DNA from: Cotesia glomerata
Lineage: Eukaryota > Arthropoda > Insecta > Hymenoptera > Braconidae
Assembly (NCBI RefSeq): GCF_020080835.1
Contig: NC_058164.1
Span: 14,640,142 to 14,704,141, forward strand
Direction: 5' to 3'
Length of the DNA: 64,000 nt
Part shown: piece by piece, positions 1 to 11,042 of the stretch
Position numbering within the stretch: position 1 is the stretch's first letter
How the letters are laid out: each line of letters opens with the position of its first letter
Notes under the pieces: generated by a model
Database searches by the model: none
The model's input: only the letters and a program-made list of their open reading frames with translations
Told to the model about the DNA's origin: nothing
Position numbers and translations under genes: made by a program

Positions 1-149
1 AACTTTACAAGCTAGCTAGAATACTATACCAGTACCTTAATCCAGCCAGTTAATTAAAGAGTCAGATTAAGATTTTTTAATCATTTTTAAGTGATGCTCA
101 GAAATCTGACAATTAATTCGATATAAACGTAGAGAGAGAGAGAGAGAGA

Positions 150-1800
150 GATTGATTGATTGATTGATTGATAATTTATTAATGCCAAGGCACAGGCCAA
201 ATGGCAATTTTAAATACAATAGAATATACAAATACAATATTAATAACAAAATAATGTAAATACATAAACTAAAACAAAAATCAAATAAAAATAATGAAAA
301 TTTACGCTTATTCGATTCAACCAATAAACAACTAATAAACTAAAATAATTGTGCAATTAACAACAGCTGAAAAAGAACAAAGCTATACAAAGTTATCGGA
401 GAGATTGTTCACTTTACAATAACATTATTAATTAACGATCCAAATTTAACAAATAGTCAAAGATTTTATTTTTGAACACTTCCAAACTAGATGAGTTAAC
501 AATGTCTTCAAGTCGATCTTCCCACAAACGTATTACATTTACTTGGTATGAACGCTCCATGAAAGTCGTAGCAAAATGCGGAAACTTAAAAAGAGAGTGT
601 GCTTTGGCTGCTAACCTATCTGAGCGTCTGAGCGTCTCCTTAATAAACAAGTCTCGCAGGTACTTGGGTTTACCAACTTGAAGTAGTTTAAAGAAGTAAC
701 AACTCATGAAATACATTCTACGATATTTCACAGAGAGCCATCCCAATTCTCGTCTATAAGGTGTTATATGCTCATCTTTTCTAAGATTAAAAATGAATCT
801 AATTGAGCAATTTATTACACGCTGAAGTTTCAAGTCATTTTCAGATGTTGAGTCTACCAGCACGATGGAACAACAATCAATTAGTGGTAAGGTGGTTGCT
901 GATACTAACAACTTCCTTATATCAGTTGAAAAAATGTTCTTTCGAACTTTGAGAGAGTGTAGGGCTGAATTTACTTTGTTTACCACTTGCTTGACGTGAT
1001 GATTACAACTTAAGTTCCTGCTGATGTGTAATCTCAAGCACTTGGAAGTATCAACATAAAGAATTATGACACCATCTATAATAATGGGTGGCAGATCAGA
1101 ATTATTCAGTTGTTTCAGCTTACTATTCGAACCCAAGATCATAGCTTTGGTCTTGGACAAGTTTATCTCCAAGCCATGCTTCTTTGCCCAATCCGTAACT
1201 GATTGTGCATCAGTGTTGACCTGTCCAACTGCTTCTTGCAGCTGATACAAAAAGAAGTGTATGTATATAAATTTGTCATCAGCAAACGGACCATGATTGC
1301 AATACACTAGCCATTTGACTACAGAATTCATGACAATCAGAAACATGATTTGACCAAGAACAGAACCTAGAGGAACACCAGATGAAGTTCTGAGGAGCTG
1401 AATTGGAGTCCCAAGATCGTTCAATATCGACTGAGAGCGATTCGATAAATAGGAGAAGAACCAGATAATTGTTTCCATTGAAAATCCAAGCTCAAATAAC
1501 GCAATCAGTATGATTTTGGGATCAACATAGTCAAAAGCCTTACTCAAATCAAATAGGACCAATATAGTAAGTTTATTCTTATCCATCGCCTGCCTAATAT
1601 CATCAGTAAGCCTCAATAATGCCGATTGTGTGCTGTGGTGCTTCCTAAATCTAGATTGGAAAGGATCAAGAAGTTCATTATCTTCCAGATAGGTTATCAC
1701 TTGATTAGCAATGATTCTTTCAAAGACTTTGGCGAGATGTGATAAATTTGCTACAGGACGGGTATCCGATGGAGATCTAGGCGGTAAAGTTTTGTTCAAA
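150..1800 (-). mobile_element. 5'-truncated CR1/Jockey-like non-LTR retrotransposon, copy A
   Basis: On the minus strand this reads: reverse transcriptase, 3' UTR, a conserved 3' block (GCCATTTGGCCTGTGCCTTG), then a tail of (ATCA)n running into (TC)n. The same 3' block and tail recur in five other places in the first 8.2 kb. The copy starts abruptly inside the reverse transcriptase at about 1800, so it is 5' truncated. Its 3' UTR differs from copies B-E, so it belongs to an older or separate subfamily. I place it in the CR1/Jockey assemblage from the reverse transcriptase sequence; the exact clade is uncertain. Confidence 0.85.
432..1799 (-). pseudogene. Reverse transcriptase domain of non-LTR copy A (5' truncated)
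   Basis: This frame is open for 455 codons and covers most of a non-LTR reverse transcriptase, which would prime cDNA synthesis at a nicked target. Motif A (DLSKAFD) lies near residues 84-90 and motif C (FADD) near 172-175. Motif B reads SGVPLGS, where Gln is usual in place of Leu (the sister copy B has SGVPQGS at 3240). The C-terminal domain ends in YLLNLDR, as in the other copies. The first Met is not a real start: the homologous copies run on upstream through an IIYIIPLNK stretch. The endonuclease and ORF1 are missing, so this copy cannot move by itself. Confidence 0.85.
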
Positions 1801-1904
1801 AGTTCATTTATAAAAATTAAATAATTAAAAAAAAAAAAATAAGTCTTATTACCGATTCTTAAAATAAAAACGCATCTATTAAGTAATTTTATTGAATAGA
1901 CAAT
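1801..1904. repeat. Direct repeat DR1 (partner at 9341-9445)
   Basis: About 104 bp starting AGTTCATTTATAAAAATTAA and ending GACAATCT recur at 9341-9445 in the same orientation, with roughly four differences. It abuts the truncated end of copy A on the left and the first (GA)n/(GATT)n junction on the right. It may be a long target duplication, a piece of an unrecognised repeat, or a segmental duplication. Confidence 0.8.
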
Positions 1905-1920
1905 CTCAGAAAGAGAGAGA

Positions 1921-1978
1921 GATTGATTGATTGATTGATTAACAATTTATTCATGCCAAGGCACAGGCCAAATGGCAA
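1921..1978 (-). mobile_element. 3' tail fragment of the CR1-like family (58 bp)
   Basis: This is only the (GATT)n tail and the conserved 3' block, cut off at AAATGGCA. It is followed at once by the tail of copy B. It is a dead-on-arrival copy with extreme 5' truncation, or the remnant left when copy B landed in its own (GA)n flank. Confidence 0.85.
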
Positions 1979-1980
1979 GA

Positions 1981-4042
1981 GATTGATTGATTGATTGATA
2001 ACTTTATTTATGCCAAGGCACAGGCCAAATGGCAATTTAAATACAAAATATTTTCATCTTAAAAATTAATAATATTAAATGTAAATGTAAGTACATAATT
2101 TCTAACCTAAATTTTAAAATAATATTGCAAAAATAATATTTTAAATTTACTTTCTTTCAAAAACTTTTAAACATTTTAAACTTTTTTAAACTGATTCGAC
2201 TATTGTCTCAATTTAAATCCTTTAATTAGTATAAAAAGTACTGTAATCAACAAATTTAATTTATCAATTGTTTAATTTATCAACTGTCTAAATTTAGCAA
2301 ATAGTCAAAAACTTTATTTTTGAAGACTTCACTGCTACTCGAATTTACAATTTCATCAGGTAATTCTTCTCACAAACGGATCACGGAGATCAAGAAGGAG
2401 TGCTCCATATAGGTGGTAGCAAAATGAGGTAGTTTGAAGGCAGTCTGTTTTTTAGCTGCTAGCCTATTTGAACGTCTAACATCAATGTCTTCAGTGAATA
2501 GCTCTCGTAAGTACTTAGGCTTTTCAACTTGAAGTAACTAGTGAAAATAACAGCTCATATAATACATTCGACGATACTTCACAGACAACCATCCCAGTTC
2601 ACGTCTGAAAGGTGAAATATGCTCATCTTTTTTTAGATTAAATATAAATCTGATAGAGCAGTTAATCGCACGTTGTAGCTTTAAATTGTTATCAGAAGTT
2701 GAGTCTACCAATACAACGGAACAATAGTCAACTAGTGGTAGGATGGTTGCTGATACTAGTAATTTTCTTATAGGAGTTGAAAAGATGTTTTTCCTAACTT
2801 TGAGACAATGCAGAGCTGAATTCACTTTACTAACTATCTGAGTGACGTGGTAGTTCTATGACAGATTTCTACTTAGTTGAATACCTAAGCACTTGGTAAA
2901 GTTAATGTAGGGTATTATGATACCATTTACTACTATTGGTGGCAGATCCAAGTCCTCAAGCTTTTTCAACTTACTATTAGAGCCCAAGATCATAGCCTTT
3001 GTTTTAGTTAAGTTGATTTTTAATCCATGGTCTCTTGCCCAGTCAGCGACTGATTGTGCATCTGAGTTGACCCTTCAGACAGCATCATGAAACTGATAGA
3101 AAAAGAAGTGAGTGTATATATATTTGTCATCAGCAAACAGTCCATGCTTGCAATATACCAGTCGCTGAGCCACAGAATTCATGACTATTAGAAACAGGAT
3201 TAGACCCAGAACAGATCCCTGTGGAACACCGGATGAAGTTTTTAGTAGTTGAATTGGAGTCCCAAGATCGTTCAATATTGATTGAGATCGACCCGACAGG
3301 TAAGAGAAAAACCAACTTATTGTTTCCATTGAGAAACCAAGCTCAAATAGCGCAATCAGTATATTTTTGGGATCAACATAGTCGAAGCTTTGCTCAAGTC
3401 AAACAATACTAATATAGTACGTTAATAGAGTAAGCTTGCTATTGTCCATTGCCTGTCAAATATCATCAGTAAGTCTCAATAACGCTGTTTGCGTACTGTG
3501 ATGTTTCCTAAATCCGGAATGAAAAGGATCACATAGCTCATTATCTTCCAAATATGTTGTCACCTGATTAGCAATAATTCTTTCAAAGACTTTAGCCACA
3601 TGCGACAAATTTGCAACTGGTTGAGTGTCTGACGGAGACCTTGGTGGTGTGATCTTATTTAGAGGTATTATGTAAATAATCTTCCAAATATCAGGAAAAA
3701 TACCAGTGTCGAGAGATCTATTAAATAAAATTGTGAGAAAGAGAGAGATTTGCGAAAAATGATCCCTCAACGACCTCAAGTCAATACCATCAGGACTTTT
3801 ACCTTTCGATTTGGTTAGCGTGAGATGCAGTGCCTTTGTTACATCAACAATGTCGATTTTGGTCCAGTTAAATGCACATTCAATCACTTTATCATGCTCT
3901 CTCGGCAAAGAATCAATGAAGTTGGCGTCACAAGACTAATGCTTCCTTACTATATTTGCAAAATATTCATTTAGTTCACAAGCATCAAAGAAATTCAGCG
4001 GTGATGAAGGATTTGATTTAATTAATCCAAAGTGTTTAAGTT
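1981..4042 (-). mobile_element. CR1-like non-LTR retrotransposon, copy B
   Basis: The tail (GATT)n is at 1981-1999, followed (reading minus strand backwards) by a 3' UTR nearly identical to copies C and D, then the reverse transcriptase. The copy is truncated at about 4042, upstream of the reverse transcriptase, exactly where a (GA)n tract begins and the tail of copy C follows. It contains the only complete palm region in this subfamily in the window. Confidence 0.88.
2290..4040 (-). pseudogene. Decayed reverse transcriptase of copy B
   Basis: Three open blocks (3456-3908, 3075-3329, 2538-2825) are successive parts of one reverse transcriptase interrupted by stops and frameshifts. The first holds the N-terminal linker (KSKGKSPDGIDL) and the template-binding region (HHSTQTALLRLTDDI). 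The second holds motif B (SGVPQGS) and motif C (FADD). The third holds the thumb and C-terminal region (IRFIFNLKKDEH). Motif A lies in the disrupted stretch near 3395-3440. Not functional. Confidence 0.85.
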
Positions 4043-4378
4043 TGAGAGAGAGAGAGAGATTGATTGATTGATTGATTGATAACTTTATTTATGCCAAGGC
4101 ACAGGCCAAATGGCAATTTAAATACAAAATATTTTCATCTTAAAAATTAATAATATTAAATGTAAATGTAAGTACATAATTCTTAACCTAGATTTTAGAA
4201 TAATATTGCAAAAATAATATTTTAAATTTACTTTCTTTCAAAAACTTTTAAATATTTTAAACTTTTTTAAACTGATTCGACTATTGTCTCAATTTAAATC
4301 CTTTAATTAGTATAAAAAGTACTGTAATCAACAAATTTAATTTATCAATTGTTTAATTAATCAACTGTCTATTTTTAG

Positions 4379-4771
4379 CAAATAGTCAAAAACTTTATTT
4401 TTGAAGACTTTACTGCTACTCGAATTTACAATTTCAACAGGTAATTCTTCCCACATACGAATCACGGAGATCAAGAAAGAGTGCTCCATATAGGTGGCAG
4501 CAAAATGATGTAGTTTGAGGTAGTATGTTTTTTAGCTGCTAGCCTATTAGAACGTCTAACATCAATGTCTTTAATGAATAGTTCTCGTAAATACTTGGGC
4601 TTTTCAACTTGAAGTAACTTATAAAAATAACAGCTCATGTAGTACATTCGGCGATACTTTACAGACAACTATCCCAGTTCGCGCCTGAAAGGTGAAATAT
4701 GCTCATCCTTTTTGAGATTAAAGATAAATCTGATAGAGCAATTAATCACATGTTGTAGCTTTAAATTGCAA
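4379..4771 (-). pseudogene. Reverse transcriptase C-terminal fragment of copy C
   Basis: Residues such as SVKYRRMYYMSCYFYKLLQV and DVRRSNRLAAKK match the C-terminal regions of copies A, B and D. There is at least one frameshift before the usual end, and the upstream palm is absent. Confidence 0.75.
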
Positions 4772-4797
4772 ACCCAAAACCCCAGTTTTAAAAATAC

Positions 4798-5485
4798 TCA
4801 GTAGCTCATTAGGATTTGAATAAACTTGTCAATTTTTAAAGTATTCATCAGCGAAATTGATAAGGCCAGATGATCACAGTTTTTAAAGTTTCTGTAGGTT
4901 AATCTCTTTGGTGGAGGTTTTAAGTTAGATTTCATAAACGAGGATAACTTGGTTTCATTATCCAGTAAAATGACGTCCAACCAGGAATCAGAATTGTTTT
5001 TGTGGAAAGTAGCACCATAGGGTACACAATAAAGTGATGATTCAGCTATGAAGTTCTTTAGATGGTTCGAAGTGTAGGTATCTTCCAACAAGTTGCAATT
5101 TAAATCACCAGCGATAATAATGTTATTATAGTTCGATGCAAATTTGGAATAAATATCAAAAAACTCATTTAAAAAGAATCCTTTTGGTCTTCGATAGATG
5201 CAAGATAACAAAAGGTGAGATTCTGTAATTAAAGTTACGTCGACAATGAGATACTCCGGTTGATTTAAATGATTAGAAGTTGAAATATGGAGTACGTTAG
5301 CTTTTAAAGATTTGTGAATAAGACAAGCCAGAACAGTATATGTACGATTCAGGATTCGGTCCCTACGAATGATAAAATAATCATCCAGTGATAAAATTTC
5401 ATCATCCAATGTGGGCTTTAACCAAGTCTCTACAAGTATTATAATGTCGGGTTTCGTGTTAATAACCAAATCAAGAAACTAAGCA
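4798..5485 (-). pseudogene. Apurinic-like endonuclease domain of ORF2, copy C
   Basis: The frame is open for 223 codons and is the exonuclease-endonuclease-phosphatase domain that nicks target DNA for a non-LTR element. Visible landmarks in order are the catalytic Glu (LVETWL), a YRRPKG strand, the Asp/Asn pair (AGDLNCN), a LDVILLD segment in the place of the usual Asp motif, and a terminal Asp-His (CDHLALS). The first strand of the domain is missing upstream and the frame stops shortly before the deletion junction. This is the domain most likely to explain the preference for (TC)n targets. Confidence 0.8.
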
Positions 5486-5577
5486 ATATGACCAATAACA
5501 CTGTTTATATTCAAACTTAGTACACTTAATGATGAGAAATTATTCTTAATAGAGATATTCGCAGAATCAGATAGATG

Positions 5578-5976
5578 TTAATCAAGCAATGTGAGATCGG
5601 ATTCATGATTTATAATAAGCATTCCCGAATCCTCATCCTTCCTAACAAAGATTTGCCCATATTTAGCCCAGACAAATTTGAAATTTCTATTCTTCGCCTT
5701 CTCTTTGGTTTTCAGTAGTAATCTATGAGTCTCAGGAAGCAAAAATTCATTGACGTAGATAGAACCTCTAAAAGCCTCATCAACTTGTATAGGAAAAACT
5801 TTTTTTGCTAAAAGATTTCCTAACTTGCGCTTCTTATCAACGATGAAATCACGAGTAGGAGTTGACATCAATGAGATAATGTAAGAGTGAGTATTAGATG
5901 TATTCTGATCTCGCAATTGTTTATTTTTGTTTATAAATTTACGCGCATTCAGGATACTACCAATCAGATTTGGCAA
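5578..5976 (-). pseudogene. C-terminal part of ORF1 (baculovirus FP-like domain), copy C
   Basis: About 130 codons, ending in a stop at 5578 just upstream of the endonuclease frame. The stretch FLLPETHRLLLKTKEKAK followed by FKFVWAKYGQIFVRKDE has the pattern of the C-terminal domain shared by baculovirus FP25K proteins and by ORF1 proteins of several insect non-LTR elements. It probably acts as the RNA-binding or chaperone part of the retrotransposon particle. The N-terminal coiled-coil region is cut off at 5976. Confidence 0.7.
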
Positions 5977-5983
5977 CTCTAGA

Positions 5984-7966
5984 GATTGATTGATTGATTG
6001 ATAAATTTATTTATGCCAAGGCACAGGCCAAATGGCAATTTTAATACAAAATATTTACATCTTAAAAATAATAATGTTAAATGTAAGTACATAGTTCTTA
6101 ACCTAAATTTTAGAATAATATTGCAAAAATAATATTTCAAATTTACTTTCTTTCAAAAAAAAAAAAAAAAAAAAAAACTTTTAACCATTTTTAAACTTTT
6201 CTAAACTGATTCGACTATTATCTCAATTTAAATTTTTTAATTAGTATACAAGTACTGTAATCAACAAATTTAATTTATCAATTGTTTAATTTATCAACTG
6301 TCTAAATTTAGCAAATAGTCAAAAACTTTATTTTTGAAGACTTCACTGCTACTTGAGTTTACGATTTCTTCTGGTAGTTCTTCCCACAGACGAATCACGG
6401 AGATCAAGAAGGAGTGTTTCATATAGGTGGTAGCAAAATGAGGTATCTTGAAGGAAGTATGTTTTTTAGCTGCTGGCCTATTGGAACGTCTAACATCAAT
6501 GTCTTCAATGAATAGCTCTCGTAAGTACTTGGGCTTTTCAACTTGAAGTAACTTGTAAAAATAACAGCTCATGTAGTACATTCGGCGATACTTTACAGAC
6601 AACCATCCTAGCTCATGTCTGAAAGGTGTAATATGCTCATCTTTTTTGAGATTAAAAATAAATCTGATAGAGCAGTTAATCGCACGTTGTAGTTTTAAAT
6701 TGTTATCAGAAGTTGAGTTGACCAATACAACGGAACAATAGTCAACGAGTGGTAAGATGGTTGTTGATACTAGTAATTTCCTTATAGGAGTTGAAAAGAT
6801 ATTTTTCCTTACTTTGAGACAATGCAGAGCTGAATTGGAGTCCCAAGATCGTTTAATATTGATTGAGATCGACCCGACAAGTAAGAGAAGAACCAATTTA
6901 TTGTTTCCATTGAGAAACCAAGCTCAAATAGCGCAATCAGTATATTTTTGGGATCAACATAGTCGAAAGCTTTGCTCAAGTCAAACAATACTAATACAGT
7001 GAGTTTGCTGTTGTCGATTGCCTGTCGAATATCATCAGTGAGTTTCAATAAGGCTGTTTGCGTGCTGTGATGTTTTCTAAATCCAGACTGAAAAGGATGA
7101 AATAGCTTATTATCTTCCAAATATGCTGTCACCTGATTAGCAATAATTCTTTCAAAGACTTTAGCCAAATGCGACAAATTTGCAACCGGCCGAGTGTCTG
7201 TCGGTGACCTTGGTGGTGTAATTTTATTTAATGGTATTATATAGATAATCTTCCAAATATCAGGGAAGATACAACAATCAAGAGATCTATTAAATAAATC
7301 TGTAAGAAAGAGTGAGATTTGGAGAATATGATCTTTCAGCCATCTCAGATCAAGACCATCAGGACGTTTACCTTTTGATTTGGATAGTGTAAGGTGCAAT
7401 GCCTTGGTGACATCAACTATATCAATCTTTGTCCAATGAAATGAGCAGTCAACCTTCTTTGTATGGTCAATAGGTAAATTATCTATGAAATTTGCATCAC
7501 TTGGTTGATGTTTCTTAACTATGTTTGCATAGTACTCATTCAACTCGCAAGCATCAAAGAAATTAAGCGGTGACGAGGGGTTTGATTTGATTAAGCCAAC
7601 ATGCTTGAGTTTGCTTCAGACAGTCGAACCATAAAGCCAATTTGAAAGAGCAGTTTTGAGGTATTCTTCACGAGCATGATTCAGCTGGATTTTTAATTCT
7701 TTTCTTTTTAATCTAAAGAGAGCAATCAAGTTTGGATCCTTGTATCTCTTTGCTTTTTTGTATATTTTATCGCGCTCCTGACACTTAATTTTTAACTCTT
7801 TGGTATACCACGGATTACTCACTCGCGTCAAATTTCTTGTAAGTAAGGGTGCATGTACATCTAGAGAGTCCAAAACCCCAGCTTTAAAAATACTCAGTAG
7901 TCCATCAGGATTAGAATTTTCAAGCACAAAATTGTCAATTTTCAACGTATCCATCAGTGATATTGA
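5984..7966 (-). mobile_element. CR1-like non-LTR retrotransposon, copy D, with internal deletion
   Basis: The tail (GATT)n is at 5984-6001, followed by the 3' UTR with an A-run expanded at 6157-6177. The copy contains the reverse transcriptase with a deletion of about 430 bp and the linker region between endonuclease and reverse transcriptase, and stops at 7966 in (GA)n beside the tail of copy E. Confidence 0.87.
6294..7954 (-). pseudogene. Reverse transcriptase of copy D lacking the catalytic palm
   Basis: From 5' to 3' on the minus strand: a linker (VHAPLLTRNLTRVSNPWYT) at 7616-7954, then the N-terminal and finger regions and motif A (DLSKAFDYVD) in 6809-7543, then thumb and C-terminal regions in 6294-6838. 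The two parts meet at about 6835, where the sequence jumps from the equivalent of 3250 in copy B to the equivalent of 2821. Motifs B and C (including FADD) are gone. Both parents share TGAATT at the joint, which suggests microhomology-mediated deletion. Confidence 0.85.
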
Positions 7967-7982
7967 GAGAGAGAGAGAGAGA

Positions 7983-8153
7983 GATTGATTGATTGATTGA
8001 TAAATTTATTCATGCCAAGGCACAGGCCAAATGGCAATTTGAATACAAAATATTTACATTTTAAAAATAATAATATTAAATGTAAGTACATAGTTCTTAA
8101 CCTAAATTTTAGAATAATATTGCAAAAACTTTTAACCATTTTTAAACTTTTCT

Positions 8154-8154
<1 letters not shown>
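7983..8154 (-). mobile_element. CR1-like 3' UTR fragment, copy E
   Basis: Tail plus about 150 bp of 3' UTR, very close to copy D but lacking a short internal AT stretch. It is truncated in TTTCTAG and followed by a long (GA)n tract. It is the first link, in genomic order, of the head-to-tail chain. Confidence 0.85.

Positions 8155-8213
<59 letters not shown>
8155..8213. repeat. (GA)n microsatellite
   Basis: Almost pure GA dinucleotides over about 59 bp. Shorter GA tracts occur at 132-149, 1910-1920, 4043-4059 and 7966-7982, each time directly beside a (GATT)n tail. Confidence 0.95.
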
Positions 8214-8214
<1 letters not shown>

Positions 8215-9340
8215 TTGATTGGTTTCAACCACTCTGCAGATCATAGATTCGTTTTTATAGTTCAAATACATTCAAAATAAAAAATTTGAAATTTCGAGAA
8301 AAATACAACTTTCTGCAGTAAACTCCGGTTCATATTATATACGATATTGATTTTATTTTCTTTTTTTTTGTATATTTTAAACAGAAGAATGCATGTAATA
8401 AGATTCGTTTTGTTTCTTTGAGGCTTTCAAATAGGCTTCAGTATCGTGTGATCCAGTATTATTGCAACTCTAAATTAAGTTATAGATTAGCATTCATGTG
8501 CTTATGTTTTAGAAAACGATTTATTTCTTCAAAAACGAGAAGCAATACTTAAAAAAATAGTTACATACATGCCTACGTGTGTACATTATGTGTATAACAT
8601 ATATATGCACAATTGAAACTATTGATTACGTTTTTCATCCACTGAAGTAGGTCGCGATAATTTCTACAGTGAATAACATTGTTCACTTGAAATTTATCGA
8701 GTTAAAATGAATGAAGACGAATTCCCCGCATAATAATAATAAATAATTTATGCTATAGCTAAAAACTTTGATTAAAATTTGAAGAAAAAATAATAATAAA
8801 AATATTCAAAGTTTTGTATCATATTTTGTCTGAACACTTCATAAAGATATTTATAATATTATAAGAAACTCACCCCCTCGTCAAAAATATTACACACATA
8901 CAATTTATACAAGCTTCAATGTATAACTGGCTTGAAAATTATTCCAGCAACCCCTATAACAGCGCACCACTTCTGCGCATACGCTACGCAGTCTCCGTAT
9001 TCGCTCTTCATATTATCTACCGAGACCTTTATATCTAATAACCATGTTGATTTCGCCTACTTTGTAGTTCCTTAAACGTTCGGGCTACACCTTCACAAAG
9101 CCTATACATATTGTCTCCTGGAAATGTTTCATGAAAGCATGAATTTACTTTCTTCTTAAAGATTTTTATAAGTGAATTTTTAAATTAAAAAATAATATTC
9201 TTAAAAATACACTTCAGTCTTGTCAAGCATAACTATCAGTATTAAACACATATTAAAACTCAACTTCTATTTTATTATGCTGACATAGTTCACATTTAAA
9301 TCATACAATGCCAGAAAACAAAAACTGTATGCTTCATAAA
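8214..9340. other. Unique-looking AT-rich stretch with no gene seen
   Basis: No coding frame, TIR or RNA gene was recognised. A moderately GC-richer patch at 8940-9120 has no open frame of note. Confidence 0.5.
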
Positions 9341-9445
9341 GTTCATTTATAAAAATTAAATAATTAAAAAAATAAAAATAAGTCTTATTAGCGATTCTTA
9401 AAATAAAAACGCTTCTATTAAGTAATTTTATTGAATGGACAATCT
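9341..9445. repeat. Direct repeat DR2 (partner at 1801-1904)
   Basis: Same 104 bp as DR1 with about four substitutions. On the right it runs into GACAAGTTGTG and on the left into unique sequence, so both boundaries are sharp. Confidence 0.8.
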
Positions 9446-9673
9446 GACAAGTTGTGTTTTAATTTTAGATTCGAATTGTTTATGGCATTTTCATCTCAGA
9501 TGAAAAAAATACGGCACAAGCATACCATTGCAAATATGACAGAGCTCCCATGCGTGACTCAAGGCTAATCTTTATTTAAATTTATAATATAGAAGATATT
9601 TCACGCCAAATCGGGCAGCTTGAAGAATTTTAATTCTTGATGTTAAAAATTTTTTTTCTAAACTACATACATA

Positions 9674-10848
9674 CCCTGGCGGATTTGTGGTCACGGTAAA
9701 ATGATCGTGAAACGACGGTGAATGTACCATAAATTCACAGTCTCGACAAATGATCGTCGAATGACCGTCACTTGACTATCGAACGGCCGTCATTTGACAG
9801 TGAACGACGAGTATCATTGTGAAAGTTTTTCACTGTTACTTTATGATTTTTATTCTGTATAGTTATCATACTTCACTATTCGAAAAACCAAATTTTTACT
9901 TGACTTCTCCGATTTTTTACCTGAGTAAAAATCGTAGATCATCGATCGATCGTCTGTCATTTGACAGTCATTCGAAAACATATAAATTGTCAAAAAACCG
10001 TAACTCGGTGGTAGATGCACAGTAGTCTGTGAGTGAAACGACCGTGAAACGAGCGTATAATGTCGGTAAGTCAGGAATTTTTTACTAGTCAACAATGAAA
10101 AAGTGCTGATTATATTTTTTTTTTTATTACATTAAAAATACTCAAAGTGTATAAAAAGATAGGTAAATGAGAAATTTTCAGTAACTAATCGGGATGAAAA
10201 ATTAAAAAAAAATATTAAATTATTGTAATTCTGTTTATTATTATGAGATATTTTTTTTTAACAATTCAATTTTTGGCAATTTCTTTTCCAGATCTTTTTT
10301 TATACAGTTAATAATTTCACCATAATTTCGAAATTAAGAATTTCGTAATCATCAAAAATTTGAATTATTTATTACGATTATTATTTTGAAGTCGTGGAAA
10401 AAATATAACTTTATTTAAGCTATTTTTATCTGTGCAATGAAAAAAAAAATGACTTGTTTTTGACACCTTATGATGTGACTGAATCTAATGTTTCGTGCAG
10501 TGTCTTAGATAGCCTAGCTGGTAGAGTCTTGGGCGCGCGACCAGATGAATCGGGTTCGAGTCTCGGTCTAGACTGTCCGCAAATTTTTTTTTATTTTATT
10601 GTCCGTGATAGTAGCGTAAAATCACCGTATTTGGACAGTATATTGAGCGTACAGTGTCGGTCATAACGTCGTAGATTCACTTGCGTATGCACCGTAAATA
10701 TTCAATAAATTTATAGTAGATATCGTTTACAACGGTATCCGATGCTGACTGACAGATCGCTCGGTAAGAACGAACTTTATACGGTGAAACGACCGTGAAA
10801 CAACCGTCATTCGACCGTGCTTTCACCGTGTCGCCGAGACCGCCAGGG
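9674..10848. mobile_element. Non-autonomous TIR element with TA target, ends CCCTGGCGG
   Basis: The ends are CCCTGGCGG and CCGCCAGGG, each flanked by TA (9672-9673 and 10849-10850), which fits a two-base target duplication. Beyond the first nine bases the termini share less exact, short ACCGT/ACGGT and CGACCGT motifs repeated many times on both sides. No transposase frame is present. A tRNA-like cassette lies near the right side of the middle. The TA target suggests mobilisation by a Tc1/mariner-type enzyme, but this is inference. Confidence 0.75.
10502..10573 (+). other. tRNA-like cassette 1 (not a functional tRNA gene)
   Basis: 72 nt with an A-box-like TAGCCTAGCTGG, a T-arm GGGTTCGAGTC (B box), and weakly pairing ends GTCTTAG and TCTAGAC. 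The anticodon stem is approximate and base 33 is not T. The flanks (GTGACTGAAT...) match cassettes 2 and 3, so a longer module has been shared. Confidence 0.7.
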
Positions 10849-10948
10849 TAGTTGTTTATATAATTCGAAATCAAAAGTGAGTATTGCAAAGATTAAACTT
10901 AAAAATAACAGAATTTGAAACTAAACACAAAAAAATGAAGAAAGTCAC

Positions 10949-11042
10949 AAAAAAAAAAAAAATTAGGAAAACGGTTGACCCTGAAGGCCATCCCTGCAAC
11001 TTCCCGCTAATTCCATACCTATAGGCACTGAAAATTGCACTA
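10949..11042 (-). repeat. Repeat R, copy 1, terminal piece
   Basis: Reverse of the family's end, which reads GCGGGAAGTTGCAGGGATGG and then GGTCAACCGTTTTCC before a T-run. The copy is interrupted at 11042 by a TIR element and resumes at 12901. Confidence 0.85.

Larger units (their letters stand above)
4058..5980 (-). mobile_element. CR1-like non-LTR retrotransposon, copy C, with internal deletion
   Basis: The tail is at 4058-4079 and the 3' UTR is nearly identical to copy B. Going 5', the C-terminal part of the reverse transcriptase is fused at about 4769-4775 to sequence that in copy D lies just after the endonuclease, so the reverse transcriptase core is deleted. Beyond that come an endonuclease domain and the end of ORF1, making this the only copy here that preserves the 5' half of the element. 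It ends at a short CTCTAGAGA next to the tail of copy D. Confidence 0.87.

Noticed and set aside
3221..3412. Plus-strand frames across the CR1-like copies (also 472-681, 6757-7002, 7800-7988)
   Set aside because: They are shadows of the minus-strand reverse transcriptase.
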